DNA from: Mariannaea sp. PMI_226
Taxonomy: Eukaryota; Ascomycota; Sordariomycetes; Hypocreales; Nectriaceae
DNA length: 64,000 bases
Reading direction: 5' to 3'
NCBI GenBank assembly: GCA_024336345.1
Contig: JANFOG010000013.1
Coordinates: 806,001 to 870,000, forward strand
The translations under genes and the position numbers were made by a program. How positions within the stretch are numbered: the first letter of the stretch is position 1; each line of letters opens with the position of its first letter. Below are positions 56,954 through 64,000 of the stretch, in pieces. Below the pieces are notes generated by a model that saw only the letters and a list, made by a program, of their open reading frames with translations, was not told the DNA's origin and did not search any database.

Positions 56954-59882
56954 GGAAGGAAAGAAATGTGTAAATTTACGTGTTCCATCATCATACACAA
57001 ATACTCCGTTGCGTTTATGACGAAATGAAAAGGATACCTAGTTGTTCTAGTTGATAGTCTAGTTTGACGATCGCAACAAAAACGCTATTCCAGAACCCCG
57101 TTAAGGCCATCCGGTTATCACAATAAGCTCCCTATGCGTTTGTGATTAAGTTACACACCTCAAGGATGTGATTTGGCCTTTCGGGGGGCTACTAGCCCCA
57201 TTGAACTAAGCCATGTCTTACGATCAAGTGGTGACGATTCTCTAGGGTAGCTCAAGTAGGAAATGCATCTCACAACTTTGAACAAATCGTTCCATAAACA
57301 CGCTGCATTCGCTATTGTAGGCCATTACGATGCGTCATGAGATAGGGGCATACGTTTTAATCTTTCTGGGAACACAGGAACCAGCCGATAACTGCTGCGC
57401 GTGCTATTCCGAAATGCGAGGTACTAGATCTTCGCCCTTGCGAATATTTTGTATGTCATCGAGTGCATGGCGAAGCATGCCAGAGGGCAAAATAACTTTG
57501 TGTCGTACGAGTTCCCATCCTCAATTGAGCAATCAATTCAATATGAAATCATCAAGACGCGTCCTCTTACGTATAGTAGACAGTATACAGCCACCACCTA
57601 GCCCGGAAGAAGTTTGCCAAGCGTTCCCCCCAACACAAGATGATGGAGGGAGGAAGTAACATTCATCGGTTGTTCCCGATTGCTGGCGCAAGCCACAGAG
57701 AGGCCACTAGCACATCATATGTGATGTGGTGTTGAGTTTTGAAACCAAATAACGTCAGATTGTGGAGATGGAAGTGGTGGCGGTGTGAAGTCATCGACCC
57801 GATGGACCTGAAGGCTGAGAATGGGCATTTAATGGCTGTGGCAGTTTGGATGGCAAAACCAGACTAGGAAAATCGACTTGCAAGAACAAGGTGTGTCGAT
57901 ACGGCGACCGTTTAAAACGTATCGATCAGGATTTCAAAACTTATTGCCAAAAAGGCCCAACAAGACGATCTCACCCGGCCTTTGTCTAGTTCATGACGAC
58001 ACAAAGTGTGAAACTCCAACTGAGAATGATACACCTAGTGGACGCCATCTGATATGAGAAAGCTGGAAGAAGTGCCAAGAGGGAGTTTGCGTGTTAGTGT
58101 TACATGCTTGATGCAATGCAGAAAACTTATGCGACGGCTCCTGTTGATAAGCGATGTGGCGAAGATTGGGGCGAAAAGCAAGCGCCCACACACTGAGAAT
58201 TTAGTGATAAAGCAGCAATGCGATATTTTGCTCACGAAGTAATAGAGTAGCGGTAATATAAAATCGATGATATCATATCACAGATGCCTTGCCGGGCAGC
58301 TGAAGGAGGTACTAGCTCGTGGCTTGGATCGTTATCACATCACATCGAAGTTACGAGAGAAGCAACCTCGCACGTGGCAATGAACGTGGCGCAAACCGTT
58401 TCCGTTGCATGTTTTTTAGACGAAAAGAGAGTTGGATGCCAGCCATGGTAGCAAGTTGTGACGGGCTAGGTTTGGCGTTTGCCTCGATTATTGTCATAGA
58501 TAAGTTGGAGGGGTTGATCAGGAGGGCATTCATCCATTTCAGGGTTGAGAGACAATGAAAAAGGGTCCATCCACTTGAACATCCCGCGCATATAGGGCTT
58601 CTTGATACATCGGAGAGCATGTAATGATGGCTATGATTTGCATATTTGCAACAAGAGCCGGGAAAGAAGCTCCTTGCAGATCCGCATTAAGCCGTAGGAT
58701 TATGGACAGCACGGATTTACATTGAATGGATCTTCGTGAATTGGCGTAACCATGTAAGGTAGACATCAGAGTTGGCAGTTGGATCATGTTTCGTATGATG
58801 ACGACGCTCATATTTGCTCTATTAATTAGCTTGCGCAGTTAGTTGCGGAGAGGCGAGGAAAAAAAAAAGATATTATTAGCTTTTTGCCGTTACTATGAAA
58901 GAGATTTGGGTAAGAGTCGTTCGTTGCTGATGGGGATTGGAAACCGCTTTATCAAAGTGAGTCTAGCTCCAACGTCAAGGATAGGAATACGAATAACTAG
59001 CCACCTAAAAAAGACCTGAGCCATCATCTATTGCCTCCCGATTCCCGAGGCCCGCTTACAGCTTGGAGCTCGGAGGTCGAATACGATGACCTAATTACAT
59101 AGCTTATTGTTTTTCTTCTTCTTCTCGAAATTTCTTGCGATTACGTATGTGGTGAAGCGAAACCGACCAGACAACCAGACTATCGATTCCATGGACTGTA
59201 GATTAATAATAACCCAAGGAACTAGTTAAGGGCATTTCAACATGCTACCTATTCACAGTACATGCAGCGGATAAGTCATCATGCGCAGGTTCCAAGGACA
59301 ATTTAGTGGATTAAGTGTACCATAGAAATCAGACGTGCATACAAAGAAAAGACGATTAGCTGGTCTACTGACCTTTTGCTACCCTTGCGGCATGCACGGA
59401 GTTGTTTTGTCTGGAGGATGTGGACCAACTCCAACAGAGGACCGGCGATAACAGAGCATCGCATGCATTGGTACTATAGTACAGTGCTTGAGTGCTTTCA
59501 ACTGGTGAGCAGGTTACCTTAGTTTACATCTACCAAGCTACCTCACAGTAGCTAGCTTATTGTATCATCCAATGCTGCGGATGCGCTATCGGCAAATGCC
59601 AGGGACGTACGAAAGTATACGGGGGATTGCGGCCAGGTGATGTAGTGCAGCAAAGCCAACGAAGCAGTCAGTCACTGAGCCGTCATCTCGCAGGACCTTT
59701 GATGCCTTCATGTCAGACCACGACTTCGGGATTCGTGAAGTCCGCGGGGGTGCTCGTGGACTCGTTATCAGCAGTTTTTTTGCTTTTCCCCTCCCTGTGA
59801 TGCCTGATTGCAACGCTGATTGCTCCCTACAGGTGCTATAGCTTTATCACAGCCCCTCCCCGCCTGTAGCCGAGTTGCAGAG

Positions 59883-59909
59883 AGGGGAGTAGGGGAGTAG
59901 GGGAGTAGT
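59883..59909. repeat. AGGGGAGT tandem repeat
   Basis: Three tandem octamers read directly, continuing into a GA-rich purine tract. The G runs could support G-quadruplex folding on the plus strand. Confidence 0.85.
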
Positions 59910-60225
59910 GGGAGAGAGGGGAGAGCGGAGAGGGGAGCTTTCGATGTCCATGCCGATCCTACGTTGCGCTAAAGTTACCCATTTTGCTGGAGCATATGCA
60001 GGTGTCAATTTTTGGTGCCATGTACTGATCTGCGCCAAGGTGCGCTCCCAAGGCGCAATCAATCATTCACTCGCTCTCAAAAAATCTCCCCATTGATAAC
60101 GGGTGAGCAATTGAACGCTTTCTTTCGCTAACAATAGGGCAACATGCCTTACCTATACATTCTATGGTATAGATTACATCCATTGACTTCGAGTAACAGA
60201 GCACGCACACCAACTAAGGTAGTTT

Positions 60226-60238
60226 GGGGGGGGGGGGG
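60226..60238. repeat. Poly-G run, 13 bases
   Basis: Uninterrupted guanine homopolymer; the length is error-prone in sequencing. Confidence 0.85.
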
Positions 60239-63028
60239 TTTGACATTCCCATCCCCGCGAATTTCAACATCAGGGCAACTCAGCATGTCGCACCTTTGTT
60301 TCCATGACCTGAGAGCGAACGAAGGAAGCCAGCAACATCGGCTATCTTGGCGTCGAGAGTCTGTCTCACCGGTCTTGAAGATGGTGCCAGCTAGTGCTGC
60401 AGACTTATGACTGCCCGCCCTAGTGTTGCTTTGCAGGTGAGCCCGGCCCCTCCCCCCTCCCCCCCCCCTCTGTGTGTCTGCTCTGCAATGTTTTCTGCAG
60501 TTGTCTGGGCACGATTGCTGTGCCCCATCTCGCATTCTCCGTTCTGTCCATTCCACATAGTTAATGAGGGTCACGCTGTTGTGACTTGCATAGTCGCGAC
60601 TCACCCAATCGCCACTGCACGCGCCGCTCGCTCAAAGCCGCCGCACGTTCGGTTACATCCAGCATGCCCCGTTGCGAGGCTGCTGCGGCGACAGTGGCAG
60701 TTCTACGTCGTAATGTACTGTAAATAGTCGCTGTTTTGTCCATATCCGCACAAAGAAGAGGGTCAACCCCAGACAAAGACGGAATCGGCCTCCTCCGTCA
60801 ACCAAAGAGCTTTCCACCCCCCTCCTCCATCACGAACTTGACCGCTATCTAACTAACAAGGGGGAGCACAGAGGAGGGTGTGAAAGGGCCTTGCTCTTAG
60901 ACAAAGTTTGATCAATGATGCTTGTCTCCCCAGGGACCCAAGATTGGGCACTTGAGCCTACTAGATCGGAATTCCAGGGAACGGTGCGCAGACAACCAAT
61001 ACCGGTATTGAGAGCTGAAGAGTTGATAGCGCTAGCAGGAAGGACTACCCAAGCTAAGAGATTCCAAGAAAAGTCCTTATCCCAACAAGGATTTTCGCCT
61101 CTTCAGCGCTTCGTAGGGGCGAATCATATTTATTCATTGGTTGTTCCTCCGTACGACGCACCATAGCACAGCATAGTAGCCATCACTAAGCTACGTGCTA
61201 ACTTATGTAACTGATCATGGCGAATAAGTGTGGAGGGGTAGTATGTGTGGGAAAGTGAAAGGAAACAAGTGTTGACGCACGTTATCAGCAAAAATTTCTT
61301 CCCAACCAGACGCAATTAAGCCTTCATGATCTTTTTTTATTTATTTTCTTTTTTCTTATGGCTGATCAGCATATCCTTGACGTAGGATTGCGTGCGGAAC
61401 GAGTCACTCGACGCCATAATCACGAAATCTTCGTTTACCACTTGCGGGTTCAAAAGTCACCGGCACCCATTGGGTGATTTTGACATAATTAGTTGACCAT
61501 GTACGTACTGTACTAGAGTCGCGGCCCCAGAGATTTTTTTTTCCCTTGAGAGGGTTGATCGTGCTGGAGCCAAAACTCCGCGACGAAGTGGTGCAGATGT
61601 ACATGCCTCACCCAACACGAAATACCTTGGTTGCAGGGGCAAGCTACTTCTCGAAGCTGCTAGAATTATGCAGAGACTTCAGGTACCGTGTCTTGTTCAG
61701 ACACAGCAGATTGCCTAGTACCAGACTAGACCGGCCGAACATACCCAGAAAAAGAAGGAAAAGAGAGGGAGCGGCTTGAGTGGTCGCATTGGGGAATTGA
61801 GGCTCCACCGGGAAGCTTATGCCATCAGCGGAATCTGATTGCTCCATCAGTTCTCCCCCCTTCTCCTCATTCGTACAATGTAACCAAGGGCGTTGCGGGG
61901 ACTTTTATGAACTCTGAAGAAAGGAAATACATACAGTGACGATAACCAAAGGGGAAGAGGTGGGGAGAGACGCAGAACTTACTGCAGCTACTGGATGCCA
62001 ATTAAGATGGGCTGAAAGGCCCCCGGAGCTGTGTTCATTCGACGAATACAGATTATGTAGGCATGGTGATTTACTCAAGCACATTCGTACGTATTGAGTA
62101 GCTATCTGCATGGCAAGGTGAAAAGAAAAGGAGCTTGTACATACTATGGTACTACTATGTATGCAGTATGGTAGTAGGGCAGAGGCGTGGGAGGCGATAC
62201 GGAGGCGAGCAACCATGGCCGCCACCCCGGTATCCCAGTCACCCAGCCCAATGCACCCCCCCCGGCTGTCATCTACTGCGTACCCAGTTTTTTCTTTTTT
62301 AGTGAGAGAGTCCACCATCCATTTGCCATCGTAAAAGCGCCCCGTGCTGACGGTTGTTGGACCTTCATTTCCTTGAGCCCTGTTTTACACCTTGCAGTAT
62401 TCACATCCATACCTTCCCCCGTGCCAAGTTCACTGGCCTAATTAGTTCTGACCGTAGAACTTTACAAGCTATCTACTGTAGCGCAGGTAGTCTGTACCGT
62501 ACCGATGGCAATTTACAGGCGACTTTCTCCTCAACACATATAACCAATTGCTGACCCCCCCCTTTCCACCCTCCCTTCAATTTTGCTATCTAATGTATCT
62601 CACATCTACAAAGTAGCTATCGCGCTGCCCATCCACACCACAACATCACCCACCCCCAGTCTCAACTCATCCTTGCTGGCCTCAATTTCCATAAAAGGTC
62701 CTTTGCCTTGCTTTGATCTTGACCCTTTTTTTGCCCGTAACTGAGGCACCAGATATATATATCTCTCACCTCCAGCCTTCTCCTCTGTCCTCGACTACAC
62801 TCACGCTCACATCACGTTGCGCGTCTAAGCTCCCAGATTGGCCCCATCGATACAGGGTTCACTCTCCACATCCGTACCGATTTATCGTCAACTGGGTATC
62901 TTCTTGATAACGACAATACCGAACCTGCAACATCTGGACTTTTTCACACTCGACCGTGATTGACTCGGGATTGAAGTTATTCACTTTACCAGAATCCCAC
63001 GTTCGCTCAGATCTCGCAATCGCTTCCG

Positions 63029-63646
63029 ATGGTCTCGTCATTAGGCAGTGCCCCCCACTTCTTCACCAGTCACAGTCGAACTGCTTCAACATCATCAACT
63101 TCCCCCAATAGCAACGGCTCAACTGCTTTGTCAGTAGCTGCATCAACAACCTCTAAGATGGACTGCGCGACCAACAACTATAGTTTTGCCCTTCAAAAAT
63201 ATCTGCTCCTCCAGGAACAACATCAAGAGCTGTGCAATCATCTCGATCAGATTCGGCCACAGCCCACCGGCTTCCGTTCCGTACGCACCACTCCCTCCTC
63301 GTCACCGACTCGATCATTGTCGTCGTCTTCTGCTTCCAACTCCTCCTCACCCAGGCGCCATTCGCGAAGCAGCGAACGCCGACACCGCTCGCACGCGCGG
63401 TGCAGCGGCTGGGACGATGGACAGCAGTTGAGCACGATTCCCGATGAAGAGACTCTATTTGAGATCTCGGCAGAGGAGCAGCGCCTTTTCGACGTCAACG
63501 AAAGTATCAAACGTGCATTGACCGAACTCCTCAACTGCAGCGCTGTTCGCAGTGACCGCTCATTACGAATGTGGGTGCAGACTCGCCTGATGGAGACGGA
63601 GAAGGAACTCCGCTCAGGACGCCGACGACGAAGCTGCAACGATTGA
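63029..63646 (+). CDS. Conserved-type Ser/Arg-rich protein, unknown function
   Basis: A 205-aa single-exon protein. Residues 1-43 are Ser/Thr-rich. FALQKYLLLQEQHQELCNHL (about 53-72) looks like a short helix or coiled coil, followed by a Ser/Arg-rich segment (about 84-125). The most protein-like part is the C-terminal half: LSTIPDEETLFEISAEEQRL, then a helical stretch through RALTELLNC and RMWVQTRLMETEKELR, ending in a basic RSGRRRRSC cluster. No domain is recognised; I recall similar unannotated proteins in other Hypocreales. Translation could also begin at the internal ATG at 63158 (residue 44). The preceding 300 bases look like a CT-rich leader. Confidence 0.7.
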   Translation: MVSSLGSAPHFFTSHSRTASTSSTSPNSNGSTALSVAASTTSKMDCATNNYSFALQKYLLLQEQHQELCNHLDQIRPQPTGFRSVRTTPSSSPTRSLSSSSASNSSSPRRHSRSSERRHRSHARCSGWDDGQQLSTIPDEETLFEISAEEQRLFDVNESIKRALTELLNCSAVRSDRSLRMWVQTRLMETEKELRSGRRRRSCND

Positions 63647-64000
63647 ACAGACCCACGGGTCACGAACGCTGCGTTGCACCCTACAGAATCAACAATACTT
63701 CTTTTTAATTCTAATCATACATTTCATGCGCTGGCGTTTTCAGGATGGAACGGCCCTTGTACTGGACAAGACGGGCTTGTCTGGGGGGCAAGTGATTTAT
63801 TTATTGGGATGGGCATATTTGAATGGGAAAAAAAGCACAGGCTCGTCAGGATTTCGACAGACCACCCCTTTGAGTGCTAGGATTGTTTTTTATGTTACGG
63901 ACTGGGAATTTGGCGGTTCAATTGGGCGCTGGCCCTGCGAGTTGCGGCATGGGCATAGCATTGGTTGGCATTTTCCTCTGGCATGAGCAGGGACACGGCA
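63647..64000. other. 3' side of the last gene to the window edge
   Basis: About 350 bases, probably 3' UTR and intergenic DNA. Frames here run off the window or overlap each other; nothing recognisable. Confidence 0.5.

Larger units (their letters stand above)
56954..63028. other. Gene-poor region, about 6 kb
   Basis: No gene I can support. Open frames are below 152 codons and low-complexity or paired with shadows. A 37-codon minus-strand open stretch at about 57411-57521 reads somewhat like protein (HKVILPSGMLRHALDDIQ) but is bounded by stops and may be a relic. Short repeats include GGGAGTA units at 59883-59909 and a 13-G run at 60226-60238. The right end holds the promoter and leader of the following gene. 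No tRNA was recognised. Confidence 0.5.

Overview
The window is nuclear DNA of a filamentous ascomycete, most likely a sordariomycete and plausibly Hypocreales. The evidence is short GT-AG introns (about 46-90 nt, with GTATGT or GTGAGT donors and CTAAC-like branch sites), pyrimidine-rich leaders, fungal gene families (fungal-type arylsulfotransferase, Pyr4-family terpene cyclase, RPA43, FAM86/EFM3) and a Mutator-like transposon carrying mutations of the type made by repeat-induced point mutation (RIP). The species cannot be fixed from the sequence. I recognised no tRNA, rRNA or CRISPR.

Layout. 1-19025: no protein-coding gene that I can support; balanced base composition with many microsatellites, homopolymers and pyrimidine tracts. 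19026-27655: accessory metabolism mixed with housekeeping: a Pyr4/PaxB-like membrane terpene cyclase (-), the complex I subunit NDUFB7 (-), a secreted sulfatase (-) with an apparent one-base frameshift, and a divergently transcribed secreted arylsulfotransferase (+). 29247-31567: an FHA-domain protein (+) and RNA polymerase I subunit RPA43 (-), convergent. 36959-37689: a strongly codon-biased, cysteine-containing secreted protein. 40671-44590: a complete 3920-bp Mutator-like element with a 9-bp target-site duplication, 105-bp identical terminal inverted repeats, and a transposase frame killed by 14 nonsense changes with no frameshift. 45362-56953: the densest part: GTP cyclohydrolase II (riboflavin synthesis), a 1401-aa nuclear-type protein resembling coilin-like proteins, a small secreted or GPI-anchored protein, ribosomal protein eS24, and the eEF2 lysine methyltransferase EFM3. 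56954-63028: a second gene-poor stretch, followed by a conserved-looking Ser/Arg-rich protein at 63029-63646.

How it fits together. Most genes are unrelated housekeeping loci (complex I, Pol I, ribosome, elongation-factor methylation, riboflavin). The exceptions are the sulfatase/arylsulfotransferase pair, which share a roughly 670-bp divergent promoter and carry complementary sulfate-ester chemistry, and the orphan terpene cyclase a few kilobases away. The cyclase has no prenyltransferase, FMO or P450 beside it, so a full meroterpenoid cluster is not present in this window. Gene density is low, about 14 genes in 64 kb.
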